Notes: generated by a model not told the origin, from the letters alone. Numbered from the stretch's first letter, positions 41,235 to 53,243 are shown. The stretch is 64,000 bases of DNA from Pseudoramibacter alactolyticus (GCF_050908235.1 NZ_CP194340.1), one strand, 5' to 3'. Translations and numbers: made by a program.

Positions 41235-43274
41235 ATGAAACTTGACGACAGGATTCGGGACGTGCCCGGCGTGGGCCCCAAGCGGGAGCGCGCGTTGAAC
41301 GACGGCGGGATTTTCACGGTTGAAGATCTGCTGGCTCATTTCCCGAAGCAATATATCGATCGGTCGCGGCGGGGAACCTTCGCCGCGCCATCGGAAACAG
41401 CGGTGACGATCGAGGCATGCGTCAGCCGCAAAGGGACAGTCCGGCGAATTCGCAGGAATCTGTCCCTTTTTGGTTTGTCGGTGACGACGGACGACGGCGT
41501 GACGGGGCAGATCACCTTTTTTAATCAACCCTGGCTCGCGGAGCATTTTCACGAGGAAGCGCGTTATTATTTTTTTGGACGCATCACCGAGAAGAAGGGC
41601 AAGTGCGGGATGGCCAATCCCCAATTTGTCCCGACGGACAAGCCGGGGAATTTTTTTGAGCTGACACCGGTTTACGCGCCGGTGGGCGGCGTTTCCGGGG
41701 AGACCCTCCGCAAGCTGATTGCCAAAGTGCTCGCAGAAGACATCGCCATGTCGGATCCGCTGCCGGAAACCTTGCGGAAAGACCGGTGTTTGCCGAACAG
41801 TGCGGCATGTCTTAAGCTGCTGCACTGCCCGCAGACGATGGCTGAGGTCGCAGCGGGCCGGACGCGGTTAAAGTTTGAAGAAGCGCTCAAGCTCAACCTC
41901 GGGCTGCTGCGAAGCCGCGGCGAGACGCGGCGGTCTTCGGTGGTGCTGGCGCATCCCGCGAGCCTGTCGCGCTTTGAGCGGGGATTGCCCTTTTTGCTGA
42001 CCGAGGGGCAGCGCCGGGTGCTCGCGGAGATTGCCGCTGATCTTCAGAGCGGGCGGATCATGAACCGGCTGGTGCAGGGGGATGTGGGCAGCGGCAAGAC
42101 CGTCGTCGCTGTAGCTTGCGCTTATTTGATGGCGCTGGGCGGCTATCAATGCGCCTATATGGCGCCGACGGAAATTCTCGCGGAGCAGCATGCCCGCAAT
42201 TTCGAAGCATATCTGGCCCCCTACGGCATCAGTGTGACGCTGGTTACCGGGAGCATGAAGGCGTCGGAGCGGGAAAACGCCCTGACCCACATTGCGAACG
42301 GCGACGCTCAAGTAATCATCGGCACCCACGCGCTCTTCCAAAAAGACATGGCCTATTACAATCTGGGCATGGTCATCACTGACGAGCAGCACCGTTTCGG
42401 CGTGCGGCAGCGGGGACTGCTTGCGCTCAAGGGCGAGCGCCCCCATACCCTGGTGATGAGCGCGACGCCCATCCCGCGGACATTGGCGCTGGTGCTTTAC
42501 GGCGATCTCGATATCTCGGTGATCGATACCATGCCGGCGGGACGCAAGAAGGTCAAAACCTATTTTTATACCGAGAAAGCCTTACGTAAAATTTTGGGGA
42601 TGATGGCGGTGGAGATGGCTGCCGGACATCAGGGATTTATCGTTTGTCCCTTTGTGGAAAATGCCGAGGAAATGGCCGAGGTGCGCGACACTCAGACGGT
42701 TTGCCGGGAAGTGGACCGCTATTATAAAGGGCTTTACCGGGTGGCCTGCCTGCACGGCAAAATGAAGCCGGATGAAAAAGCGGCGGTGGTTGTCGATTTT
42801 TCCGCCGGTAAAATCGATTGCCTGGTGGCGACGAGCATCATCGAGGTGGGCATCGACGTGCCCAATGTCACGATGATGGTGGTGATGAGCGCCGACCGCT
42901 TCGGTCTGTCCCAGCTGCATCAGCTGCGGGGGCGCGTCGGCCGGGGCGACGCCCAGGCGTATTGCTTTCTCGTGTCCAACGCGGTGAACGAGAAGACCAT
43001 CGCGCGCATGAAGGTGATTGTGAACCATCACAACGGGCAGGAAATTGCCGAGGCGGATTTTAAACTGCGGGGGCCGGGGGATGCCTTCGGCACCAGGCAG
43101 CACGGCCTGCCGGCGCTGTCGGCGCTGGATCCGGCGGCGGACGCGGCGCTTTTGGCCGAAACCAGGGCGATTGCCGAGCAGCTTCTGGCCTCGCCCAAGG
43201 CGGAGGACATGGCGAGCTGCGACGCGCTGACCCGCGCCTTCGACCACGGTGTTGAGCAGATATCGATGAATTGA
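41235..43274 (+). CDS. recG: ATP-dependent DNA helicase RecG
   Basis: A 679-residue superfamily 2 helicase that remodels stalled forks. The N-terminal wedge domain starts RDVPGVGPKRERALND; helicase motifs are RLVQGDVGSGKTVVA (Walker A), APTEILAEQHA, VITDEQHRFGVRQR (motif II), MSATPIPRT (III), ATSIIEVGIDVPN and QLRGRVGRG (VI). Complete and standard length. A terminator-like hairpin lies inside at 41429-41471. Confidence 0.97.
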   Translation: MKLDDRIRDVPGVGPKRERALNDGGIFTVEDLLAHFPKQYIDRSRRGTFAAPSETAVTIEACVSRKGTVRRIRRNLSLFGLSVTTDDGVTGQITFFNQPWLAEHFHEEARYYFFGRITEKKGKCGMANPQFVPTDKPGNFFELTPVYAPVGGVSGETLRKLIAKVLAEDIAMSDPLPETLRKDRCLPNSAACLKLLHCPQTMAEVAAGRTRLKFEEALKLNLGLLRSRGETRRSSVVLAHPASLSRFERGLPFLLTEGQRRVLAEIAADLQSGRIMNRLVQGDVGSGKTVVAVACAYLMALGGYQCAYMAPTEILAEQHARNFEAYLAPYGISVTLVTGSMKASERENALTHIANGDAQVIIGTHALFQKDMAYYNLGMVITDEQHRFGVRQRGLLALKGERPHTLVMSATPIPRTLALVLYGDLDISVIDTMPAGRKKVKTYFYTEKALRKILGMMAVEMAAGHQGFIVCPFVENAEEMAEVRDTQTVCREVDRYYKGLYRVACLHGKMKPDEKAAVVVDFSAGKIDCLVATSIIEVGIDVPNVTMMVVMSADRFGLSQLHQLRGRVGRGDAQAYCFLVSNAVNEKTIARMKVIVNHHNGQEIAEADFKLRGPGDAFGTRQHGLPALSALDPAADAALLAETRAIAEQLLASPKAEDMASCDALTRAFDHGVEQISMN

Positions 43275-43305
43275 CAAAAAGAGCAAGCAAGAATGGAGGA
43301 CGATC

Positions 43306-43899
43306 ATGCGGGTGATTGGCGGCGAGCGGCGCGGCCTGAAGTTAAACGCGCCGAGGGGGAAAGCGGTGCGTCCGACGGCGGACAAGGTCAAAGGGGCGAT
43401 TTTCAACACGATTCAATGGGAGCTGGCGGCGGCTGAGGTTTTTGTCGATTGCTTCGGCGGCAGCGGGGCCATGGCCATCGAAGCGCTCAGCCGCGGGGTT
43501 AAGACGGCCTGGATTTTCGATACGGCGCCGGCGAGCATCGATCTGATTCACAGCAATCTGCGCAGGGCGCGTTATGAAAACCGGGCGCACTGTTTAAAGA
43601 CAGACGCCCGGTCGGGCATCGATATCCTGGCGGCAAAAGGGGTTGCGGCCGATCTGATTTTTATGGATCCGCCCTACGTGATGGCCGCCGCTTCTGCGCG
43701 TTTATGCGGGCAGATTGTCGCCAAAAAAATCCTCAAATCCACGGGAATTATAATGATAGAACATGAAAAATCTGTTATAATGCCAGTAGTTTGTAGCACT
43801 TTAAAACACTGCAAGCAGAAAAGCTACGGCATCACCGTGGTGGACTATTACAGATGGGAGACGTCGGATGACAATCGCGGTTTATCCCGGGAGCTTTGA
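43306..43899 (+). CDS. rsmD: 16S rRNA (guanine966-N2)-methyltransferase RsmD
   Basis: A 197-residue methyltransferase with MRVIGGERRGLKLNAP, RPTADKVKGAIFNTI, the SAM-site FVDCFGGSGAMAIEALSRG and the catalytic DPPY in LIFMDPPYVMA. The end overlaps coaD by 32 bases, the conserved rsmD-coaD pair. Confidence 0.95.
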   Translation: MRVIGGERRGLKLNAPRGKAVRPTADKVKGAIFNTIQWELAAAEVFVDCFGGSGAMAIEALSRGVKTAWIFDTAPASIDLIHSNLRRARYENRAHCLKTDARSGIDILAAKGVAADLIFMDPPYVMAAASARLCGQIVAKKILKSTGIIMIEHEKSVIMPVVCSTLKHCKQKSYGITVVDYYRWETSDDNRGLSREL

Positions 43900-44356
43900 T
43901 CCGGTGACATTGGGCCATCTGGATGTGATCGCTCGAACAGCTCGCATTTTTGATGAAGTGCGGGTCTGCGTGATGAAAAACGTGAGCAAGCACTATTGCT
44001 TTGACGAATCGGAACGGCTCGCCCTTCTGGCCGAAAGCACGCAGGCGCTGGCCAATGTAACCGTCGACCATTACGAGGGCCTTTTGACAGATTATGCCCG
44101 TTCGGTGCAGGCCGATGTGGTGGTCAAGGGGCTGCGGACCATCGTCGATTTCGAATACGAAATGCAGATGGATTATTTCAACAAGCGCCTGGCGCCGGAG
44201 ATCGAGACCTTTTATCTGGTGGCGGACACGCGTTACAGCGTGCTCAGCTCGACGGCGATCCGGGAGCTGATGGCCTTCGGCGGTGATCTGACCGGCCTGG
44301 TGCCGGCTCCGGTGATTCGCGCCGTCAAAGACAGACAGGGAGGCAACACAAAATGA
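43868..44356 (+). CDS. coaD: Phosphopantetheine adenylyltransferase CoaD
   Basis: A 162-residue enzyme of coenzyme A synthesis. It has the nucleotidyltransferase T/HxGH motif in AVYPGSFDPVTLGHLDVI, KGLRTIVDFEYEMQMDYFNKRL, and YSVLSSTAIRELMAFGGDLTGLVP at the end. It overlaps rsmD at the start and the next gene by ATGA at its stop. Confidence 0.97.
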   Translation: MTIAVYPGSFDPVTLGHLDVIARTARIFDEVRVCVMKNVSKHYCFDESERLALLAESTQALANVTVDHYEGLLTDYARSVQADVVVKGLRTIVDFEYEMQMDYFNKRLAPEIETFYLVADTRYSVLSSTAIRELMAFGGDLTGLVPAPVIRAVKDRQGGNTK

Positions 44357-44799
44357 AAGTCACAGATCTTTTAAAAGAACTGGAAGAATTGATAGAACGG
44401 GGGAACGCGGTTCCCTTTTCGTCCAAGGCGATGATCAGCCCGGACGAAGCGCTGGAAATCATCGGCGAAATCAAAGAAGAACTGCCCCGGGAATTGTCGG
44501 AGTCGCGCGAGATTGTGGCGGAAAAGAAGCAAATTCTTTTCGAGGCTCAGGCCAGCGCTGACCGGATCAAAAACAGCGCGGAAAAACAGATGAAAGCAAT
44601 GGTTGATACCGACGAGGTGACCAAGGCCGCCCAGACCCAGGCCGAAATCATCGTGGAAAACGCCCAGACCCAGGCGAAGGAAATTCGGGTGGGCACGCAG
44701 CGTTACGCAGACAAGATCCTTCACGAGCTGCAGACCCAGCTCAAAGCGCTCAATGACCAAATCGAAGACAACCGCAGGGAAATTAAGGAATTAAAATAG
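44353..44799 (+). CDS. Coiled-coil protein downstream of coaD, function unknown
   Basis: A 148-residue, highly charged, almost wholly helical protein: a short N-terminal domain (VTDLLKELEELIERG) and a long coiled coil with regularly spaced Ala, Glu and Gln from about residue 55 to the end. It resembles proteins annotated as ATPase or V-type ATPase subunit-like next to coaD in Clostridia; DivIVA-like scaffolding is another possibility. The ATGA overlap with coaD shows translational coupling. Confidence 0.75.
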   Translation: MKVTDLLKELEELIERGNAVPFSSKAMISPDEALEIIGEIKEELPRELSESREIVAEKKQILFEAQASADRIKNSAEKQMKAMVDTDEVTKAAQTQAEIIVENAQTQAKEIRVGTQRYADKILHELQTQLKALNDQIEDNRREIKELK

Positions 44800-44844
44800 C
44801 AGCGAAGCCGCGGGCGGCGGTTTTGTTTAAAAACGGGAGGCAGC

Positions 44845-45737
44845 ATGTTTAAGCTCGGAACCATTCAGACATTGGAGGTGGATCACCTGTCAAAGATCGG
44901 TCCTTTCCTGGCCGATCCTCAGGATCCCTCGGACAAGCGGCCGACCGTTCTGCTGCCGAAGAAGGAAATGCCCCGGAATCTTCAAAGGGGCGATGCCCTG
45001 GACGTTTTTATCTATAAAGATTCTGACGACAGGCCCATTGCCACCCTTCGCACGCCGAAGATTCTGCTTGGTGAGATGCGCCCGCTCAAGGTGGCGGCGC
45101 TGACCAAAATCGGTGCTTTCCTCGACTGGGGGCTGGAGAAGGATCTGCTGCTGCCCTATCATGAGCAGACCGTTAAAGTTCAAATCGGGCGGGAATATCT
45201 GGTGGCCTTGTATCTGGATAAAAGCGAACGCTTCTGTGCGACGATGAAGGTCTATAACCGTCTCGAAGCCAATTCGCCCTACCAGGAAGGGGACTGGGTC
45301 AGCGGATACGTTTATCAGATCAACCCGGGCATCGGCGCTTTTCTGGCGGTGGACTACCGTTATCACGGCATGATCCCGCGAAAGGAGCTCACGCCCGATA
45401 TTAAAAACGGCCGGGTTGTGAAGGCCCGAGTCAGCGAGGTGCGCAAGCGCGACAGCCGCCTGGTGCTCAGTCTCAACAAAAAAGCTATAAAGAAATCAAC
45501 CCCGACGGCACCCTGATTTTGCGGCGGCTGAAGGAAGCCGACGGCTTTCTGCCCTATCACGACAAGACACCGCCGGCGGTGATCAAACAGAATTTCGGCA
45601 TCAGCAAGGCGGCGTTCAAACGGGCCATCGGCCATTTGCAAAAGCGGGGCAAAATTAAAATCGGCCCGTCGGGTATTGCCCTGTGCAAAACGGCTGCGCC
45701 GCAAAAGGCAGCCGGGGGCAGGCGGCGCCTGCGATAG
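44845..45737 (+). pseudogene. cvfB: CvfB-type S1 RNA-binding protein with a frameshift at an A6 run
   Basis: The first 210 residues are a clear CvfB: tandem S1-like domains with GDALDVFIYKDSDDRPIATL, KIGAFLDWGLEKDLLLPYHEQ, and GAFLAVDYRYHGMIPRKEL. At AAAAAA (45478-45483) the written frame leaves the family and stops at 45516. In the -1 frame it continues YKEINPDGTLILRRLKEADG, FLPYHDKTPPAVIKQNFGIS and KAAFKRAIGHLQKRGKI to 45737, the usual winged-helix end. The two parts together give about 295 residues, normal length. The single lesion is in a homopolymer, so sequencing error, transcriptional slippage or true mutation are all possible. Confidence 0.85.
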
Positions 45738-45760
45738 CCGATAACAAGGAGGAGGACAGT

Positions 45761-47392
45761 GTGTTAACCGCAAAACTATTATTTAAATGCTTGGAAAGAG
45801 AGGGCGTGGAGATCATCTTCGGGTATCCCGGCGGGGCACTGCTGCCGATTTACGACGCGCTCCGCGATTCGAGCATCGAGCACATTTTGGTTCGGAACGA
45901 ACAATCGGCCCCCCATTATGCCAGCGGCTACGCCAGAGAAACCGGCAAGGTGGGGGTGTGCCTGGCGACATCCGGCCCCGGGGCGACGAACCTGATTACC
46001 GGAATCGCCTCGGCGTATTTGGATTCGATTCCCGTTGTGGCCATCACCGGCCAGGTTAACCGGGAACTCATCGGGACGGACGCTTTTCAGGAAGCGGATA
46101 TTTTTGGCGCGACGCTGCCCTTTGTCAAACATTCCTATTTGGTCAAGGATCCCGAATCGCTGCCAAAAATCATCAAAGAAGCCTTTTTTATCGCATCGAC
46201 CGGCCGGCCGGGGCCGGTGCTTATCGATATCCCCCGGGACGTGCAGCTCGAAATCGTGAAGCGCCCGAAATACAGCGATGAGGTGGCAATTCGCGGATAC
46301 AAGCCGACCTACGAAGGTCACACTGGGCAGATCCGCCGCGCGATCCGCAAGATCAAAGCCAGCGACCGCCCGCTGATTTATGCCGGGGGCGGCGTGGTGT
46401 CGAGCCATGGGGAAGCGGCGTTGTTAAAACTGGCGGAAACCATTGGGGCGCCGGTGGTCACGAGCTTCATGGGGATTGGCGCCTTCCCGCAGAATCACCC
46501 GCTTTATGCCGGCATCTGGGGCAGCCATGGCTATGCGCACACCAACCGGATTGTGGAAGCGGCGGATCTCGCGCTTTGCATCGGCGCGCGGATGAGCAAC
46601 CGCGGCACATCTACGGATGTGCTCAACAAAAAAGAATTGATCCACATCGACATCGACCCGGCGGAAATTGGAAAAAACGTTAACGACACCAATATTCCCA
46701 TTGTCGGCGATGCGAAGATTGTCGTCGCCGAATTGCTGGAGAAGGGGATTGAAACGGACACCCGGAAATGGCTTGAGGAGGTGCGGCGGATCAAAGCGGA
46801 CAACCCGGTGTGCCTCGACGATTATCCGGGCATGGCCGGCGTCAACCCAAAAAAAATTTTTGCTTGGCTTTCCGGGCAGGTGCCGGAAGACACGACCCTG
46901 GTGGCGGACGTCGGGCTCAACCAGGTCTGGGCGGCGCTGCATTTCCAGGTGAGAAACGATCGGTGCTATATGACGTCCGGTGGTCTGGGTACGATGGGGT
47001 ATGCCATTCCCGCGGCGTCGGGGGTGGCCTTTGCCACGCGAAAGGCGCCCAAAACGGTGATCGGTGTCTGTGGCGACGGCAGTTTCCAGATGGCGGTGGG
47101 AGAGCTCGGCGTGATTGCGGAGTATCGCCTGCCGGTCAAATTGATTCTGCTCAACAATCACAAGCTGGGCATGGTGCGCCAGCAGCAGCACGACAATTAC
47201 GGCAAAAATCACTATTCGGGAACCGACATCGATTTTAATGTTAATTTCATGCAGCTGGCACAGGCCTATGACATTCAGGGTTATCATGCCGAGACCCAGG
47301 AAGAGGCGGAAACGGCAATTTTGAATGCACTCAAACAGCCGGGGCCGGCCTTGGTGGAATGTGTGGTCAGCGAAGATTACTTGAAGTTTTAA
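45761..47392 (+). CDS. ilvB: Acetolactate synthase large subunit
   Basis: A 543-residue TPP-dependent enzyme that starts branched-chain amino acid synthesis. Motifs are IIFGYPGGALLPIYDAL, the catalytic Glu in LVRNEQSAPHYASGYAR, GVCLATSGPGATNLITG, and the TPP/Mg site GVCGDGSFQMAVGELGVIAEYRLPVKLILLNN. GTG at 45761 with GGAGGAGG upstream is preferred; the longer frame runs through the cvfB tail. The regulatory subunit follows at once. Confidence 0.95.
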   Translation: MLTAKLLFKCLEREGVEIIFGYPGGALLPIYDALRDSSIEHILVRNEQSAPHYASGYARETGKVGVCLATSGPGATNLITGIASAYLDSIPVVAITGQVNRELIGTDAFQEADIFGATLPFVKHSYLVKDPESLPKIIKEAFFIASTGRPGPVLIDIPRDVQLEIVKRPKYSDEVAIRGYKPTYEGHTGQIRRAIRKIKASDRPLIYAGGGVVSSHGEAALLKLAETIGAPVVTSFMGIGAFPQNHPLYAGIWGSHGYAHTNRIVEAADLALCIGARMSNRGTSTDVLNKKELIHIDIDPAEIGKNVNDTNIPIVGDAKIVVAELLEKGIETDTRKWLEEVRRIKADNPVCLDDYPGMAGVNPKKIFAWLSGQVPEDTTLVADVGLNQVWAALHFQVRNDRCYMTSGGLGTMGYAIPAASGVAFATRKAPKTVIGVCGDGSFQMAVGELGVIAEYRLPVKLILLNNHKLGMVRQQQHDNYGKNHYSGTDIDFNVNFMQLAQAYDIQGYHAETQEEAETAILNALKQPGPALVECVVSEDYLKF

Positions 47393-47402
47393 GGTGGCGC
47401 AG

Positions 47403-47915
47403 ATGATGGAACAAAAACATTGCTTATCATTACTGGTCGAGAATAAGTTTGGGGTATTGGCACGCATCTCCGGGCTGTTTGCCCGCCGCGGCTACAATAT
47501 CGACAGCCTGACCGTCGGCATCACCGAGGACGAACAGCTCTCCCGGATCACGATGACGGTGACTGCCGATGAACAGACGCTGGAACAAATTAAGAAGCAG
47601 CTTAATAAACTCATCAACGTCATCAAGATCATCGAGCTGAAAGAAGACGCCGCGATCACGCGGGAGCTGGTTTTTATCAAAGTCAAAGCCAACGATCAGA
47701 CGCGCTCCACCATTGTGGGCATCTCGAATCTTTTTCGCGCCCAGGTGGTGGATGTGGCCAAAGACAGCCTGATTTTGCAGATTGCCGGCGTGCCGAGCAA
47801 GGTGGCGGCCTTTATCGGCATGGTGGAACCCTATGGTATTATTGAATTTGTGCGCAGCGGTGTCACAGGTTTGCAGCGCGGCAAGCAAGTCATCAATATA
47901 AAGCATTCGAAGTGA
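47403..47915 (+). CDS. ilvN: Acetolactate synthase small (regulatory) subunit
   Basis: About 170 residues: an N-terminal ACT domain (LSLLVENKFGVLARISGLFARRGYNIDSLTVG) that binds valine for feedback inhibition, and the C-terminal domain with RELVFIKVKAN and GLQRGKQVIN. Two consecutive ATG codons lie at 47403 and 47406 after AAGGTGG; either may be used. It partners IlvB just upstream. Confidence 0.94.
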   Translation: MMEQKHCLSLLVENKFGVLARISGLFARRGYNIDSLTVGITEDEQLSRITMTVTADEQTLEQIKKQLNKLINVIKIIELKEDAAITRELVFIKVKANDQTRSTIVGISNLFRAQVVDVAKDSLILQIAGVPSKVAAFIGMVEPYGIIEFVRSGVTGLQRGKQVINIKHSK

Positions 47916-47946
47916 CTTCGAAAACGCATCACAAGGAGGAGGAAGT

Positions 47947-48834
47947 ATGTACAAGATTGTGGAGGCGAAACGCCTTGCCGCGAACATTTTCCGCATGGAC
48001 GTGGAAGCGCCCCGTGTGGCCAAGCACTGTCTGCCAGGACAGTTTTTGATCGTTCGCGTTGACGAAAAGGGGGAACGCCTGCCGATGACGATTTGCGATT
48101 ACGATCGCGAAGCGGGGACCGTGACCATCGTCACGCAGGAAGTGGGGCACGGGACCAAAGCCATGGGGATATTAAAGACCGGCGACGCTTTCCTGGATGT
48201 CGTCGGGCCGCTGGGTAAGCCCTCGGAATTGGTTGAAAAGGATCTGGACGAACTCAAGCAGATGAAGCTGCTTTTCGTGGGGGGCGGCCTGGGAACGGCG
48301 CCGGTTTATCCGCAGGTAAAGTGGATGCACGACCACGGCATCGATGTGGATGTCATCATCGGGGCGAAAACCAAAGACCTGGTGATTTTAGAAGATGAAA
48401 TGCGCGCGGTTGCCGGCAACCTTTATGTCACTACAGACGATGGCAGCTGCGGCCGCAGCGGGATGGTGACCAAAGTAATTGAGGATCTCGCGGCCGAAGG
48501 CAAAACCTGGGATGTGTGCGTGGCCATCGGTCCGATGATCATGATGAAGTTTTGCTGCCTGACGACTGAAAAGCTGGGCCTGCCGACCATCGTTTCGATG
48601 AATCCGATCATGGTGGACGGCACCGGTATGTGTGGTGCCTGCCGCCTCATCGTCGGCGACGAAGTGAAATTCGCCTGTGTCGACGGGCCGGAGTTTGACG
48701 GTCATAAGGTCGATTTTGATCTGGCGATGAAACGCCAAACCCAATACAAGAGCGAAGAAGGGCGCGCCATGCTGGCAGCAGCAGAAGGTGATACCCATCA
48801 CGGTGGATGCGGCGTTTGCGGAGGTGAAGCGTAA
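47947..48834 (+). CDS. nfnA: NfnA: NADH-dependent ferredoxin:NADP oxidoreductase small subunit
   Basis: A 295-residue FAD/NAD-binding protein (sulfide dehydrogenase/dihydroorotate dehydrogenase electron-transfer type). The FAD domain has GQFLIVRVDEKGERLPMTI; the NAD domain LLFVGGGLGTAPVYPQVKW; and a [2Fe-2S] site DGTGMCGACRLIVGDEVKFACVDGPEFDGH. With NfnB it bifurcates electrons between NADPH, NAD and ferredoxin, typical of acetogenic and fermentative Clostridia. It is 31 bases after ilvN with a very strong ribosome site. Confidence 0.9.
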   Translation: MYKIVEAKRLAANIFRMDVEAPRVAKHCLPGQFLIVRVDEKGERLPMTICDYDREAGTVTIVTQEVGHGTKAMGILKTGDAFLDVVGPLGKPSELVEKDLDELKQMKLLFVGGGLGTAPVYPQVKWMHDHGIDVDVIIGAKTKDLVILEDEMRAVAGNLYVTTDDGSCGRSGMVTKVIEDLAAEGKTWDVCVAIGPMIMMKFCCLTTEKLGLPTIVSMNPIMVDGTGMCGACRLIVGDEVKFACVDGPEFDGHKVDFDLAMKRQTQYKSEEGRAMLAAAEGDTHHGGCGVCGGEA

Positions 48835-50219
48835 TGGCGAAAAAGCGAATGGACAGAGTCCCGGTGCGTGAACAGGATCCGAAAGCCCGGGCGACCAATT
48901 TTGAAGAAGTGTGCTATGGCTACAACGAAGCAGAAGCGGTGGAAGAAGCCAATCGCTGCCTGAACTGCAAAAAGCCGCGCTGTGTGGCAGGCTGCCCGGT
49001 CTCCATCGATATTCCCGGCTTTATTCACGAGGTGACGGAAAAGAATTATCAGAAGGCTTTCGAAATCATTCAGGAATCTTCGCTTTTGCCGGCGGTCTGC
49101 GGGCGCGTCTGCCCGCAGGAATCCCAGTGCGAAGGACCCTGTGTGATGGGGATCAAAGGCGATGCCGTGGCGATTGGCAAGCTGGAACGCTTTGTGGCCG
49201 ACTGGGCGCGCGAAAACAATATCGTGCCCGAAAAACCGGGTTTTGTCTCCGGCAAGAAGGTGGCGATCATCGGTTCCGGCCCGGCCGGCCTGACCTGTGC
49301 TGCCGAGCTGGCCAAGAAGGGTCACGACGTCACGATTTTTGAAGCGCTTCACGAAGCCGGCGGCGTGCTGGTGTACGGGATTCCGGAATTCCGTCTGCCG
49401 AAGGAAGCGGTAGTCGCGGCGGAAGTCGAAAATGTGAAGCGCCTCGGCGTGAAGATCGAAACCGATGTGGTGATCGGGAAGGCGACGACCATCGATGAAT
49501 TGATGGATGAAGAAGGATTCGACGCCGTCTTCATCGGATCCGGCGCCGGTCTGCCGCGCTTCATGGGCATCCCGGGGGAAACGGCCAACGGCGTTTTCTC
49601 GGCGAATGAATACCTGACCCGCAACAACCTGATGAAGGCCTTTAAGGGCTATGACACGCCGATTCACCGCGGGAAGAAAGTGGCAGTTATCGGCGGCGGC
49701 AACGTGGCCATGGACGCCGCGCGATCGGCTCTGCGCCTGGGCGCGGATACCTATATTGTCTACCGGAGAAGCGAAGCGGAGTTGCCGGCCCGTGCCGAAG
49801 AAGTGCACCACGCCAAGGAAGAAGGCATTGAATTCCACCTGCTGACCAATCCGAAGGCCATCCTCGTGAATGAGGACGGCTGGGTGAAGGGGCTGCGCGT
49901 GATCAAGATGAAATTGGGCGAACCGGATGAATCCGGTCGGCGCCGTCCGATCGAAATTCCCGGCAGCGAATACGATCTGGAAGTTGACACCGTCATCATG
50001 GCGCTGGGGACCTCGCCGAACCCGCTGATTTCCTCGACGACGGAGGGGCTTGACACCAACAGATGGCAGTGCATTGTCGCGGATGAAAACGGTCAGACCT
50101 CCCGTAAGGGCATCTTTGCCGGGGGAGATGCGGTTTCCGGCGCAGCGACCGTTATTTTGGCCATGGGCGCCGGCAAGGATGCCGCCGCGGCCATTAACGA
50201 CTATTTGAATACCTTATGA
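48834..50219 (+). CDS. nfnB: NfnB: NADPH-binding large subunit (GltA-like)
   Basis: A 461-residue flavoprotein. N-terminal Cys clusters CLNCKKPRCVAGCPV and CGRVCPQESQCEGPC bind [4Fe-4S] centres. FAD motif VAIIGSGPAGLTCAAELAKKGHDVTIFE and NADPH motif VAVIGGGNVAMDAARSALRLGAD follow, ending GIFAGGDAVSGAATVILAMGAGK. It resembles the glutamate synthase small subunit, but the NfnA partner with a TAATG overlap supports NfnB. A terminator follows. Confidence 0.92.
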   Translation: MAKKRMDRVPVREQDPKARATNFEEVCYGYNEAEAVEEANRCLNCKKPRCVAGCPVSIDIPGFIHEVTEKNYQKAFEIIQESSLLPAVCGRVCPQESQCEGPCVMGIKGDAVAIGKLERFVADWARENNIVPEKPGFVSGKKVAIIGSGPAGLTCAAELAKKGHDVTIFEALHEAGGVLVYGIPEFRLPKEAVVAAEVENVKRLGVKIETDVVIGKATTIDELMDEEGFDAVFIGSGAGLPRFMGIPGETANGVFSANEYLTRNNLMKAFKGYDTPIHRGKKVAVIGGGNVAMDAARSALRLGADTYIVYRRSEAELPARAEEVHHAKEEGIEFHLLTNPKAILVNEDGWVKGLRVIKMKLGEPDESGRRRPIEIPGSEYDLEVDTVIMALGTSPNPLISSTTEGLDTNRWQCIVADENGQTSRKGIFAGGDAVSGAATVILAMGAGKDAAAAINDYLNTL

Positions 50220-50243
50220 AAATGTGCCGGTCTTTGCCGGTTG

Positions 50244-50284
50244 AGATCCCCGTCTCTGAAAACAGGTGACGGGGATCTTTTTTA
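50244..50284 (+). terminator. Terminator of the ilv-nfn genes
   Basis: AGATCCCCGTC and GACGGGGATCT form an 11-bp perfect stem, followed by T residues. Confidence 0.92.
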
Positions 50285-50437
50285 ATGGCGCGCATCGGCA
50301 TGATCGGCGGAACGGCTGTGAAGCTGTCGCGACGGTCAATGATTTCGCAAAGGTGCCGGATGACCATGGGACTGGTCGTTGTCGGTAGGCGCTTGCGGTT
50401 GGGATACAAAAAAGCTCACAAAAGAAGGGAAAAGAGG

Positions 50438-50467
50438 TTGACAGGTTAGGGGAAGAGCGCATATAAT
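50438..50467 (+). promoter_or_regulatory. rRNA operon promoter P1
   Basis: Consensus TTGACA and TATAAT, 18-base spacer. Downstream a GTCGCCGC/GGCGGCGAC hairpin follows the start region. Confidence 0.88.
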
Positions 50468-50532
50468 CAATGCTGTCGCCGCAAGAGGCGGCGACCGGGA
50501 CGGGCAGTGAGGAAAAAACTTTTAAAAAAGGC

Positions 50533-50561
50533 TTGACAGAATCATTTCGCCCTGGTAATAT
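50533..50561 (+). promoter_or_regulatory. rRNA operon promoter P2
   Basis: TTGACA and TAATAT with a 17-base spacer, about 95 bases downstream of P1 and 195 before the 16S gene. Tandem promoters are usual for rRNA operons. Confidence 0.85.
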
Positions 50562-50756
50562 ATAGGAGTTGTCGCTTGAGGCGGCGGCGAGGTCATAGAA
50601 AAGAGAATAGTACCATAAAACCTGGAAAAAGCAGTCGAAAGACTGAACCTAAAGATTCCGAAGAATGTTTTAAACATTCGGACAAACACAGAGAGAACTG
50701 TGTATAAATAAACAGCTAAGAACAAACGAAAATTGACGAATGAGTCAATCGAGTAA

Positions 50757-52777
<2,021 letters not shown>

Positions 52778-53243
52778 AATGGATCAAGAGAACAAGAGCA
52801 TCAGGCGGATGCCTTGGCACCGGAAGCCGAAGAAGGACGTGCTAAGCTGCGAAAAGCCACGGGGAGGCGCTTAAAAGCCCGAGAGCCGTGGATATCCGAA
52901 TGGGGAAACCCGGCTGATAGAAGATCAGTCGCCGTTATCTGAAAGAGAATACTCATAGGATAACGGAGGGAACCCGGGGAACTGAAACATCTAAGTACCC
53001 GGAGGAAAAGAAAGCAAACGCGATACCTCAAGTAGCGGCGAGCGAACGAGGCACAGCCCGGTTACGAAAAAATCAGCTTTATAGCCGAAAGATCTGGGAA
53101 GGTCTGGCAGAGAAGGTTAAACCCCTGTAGACGAAATAAAGCTGGTGGGAGTAACGAAGAGTACCACGGGACACGAGAAACCCTGTGGGAAGATGGGGGG
53201 ACCACCCTCCAAGGCTAAATACTAACCGGTGACCGATAGCGCA

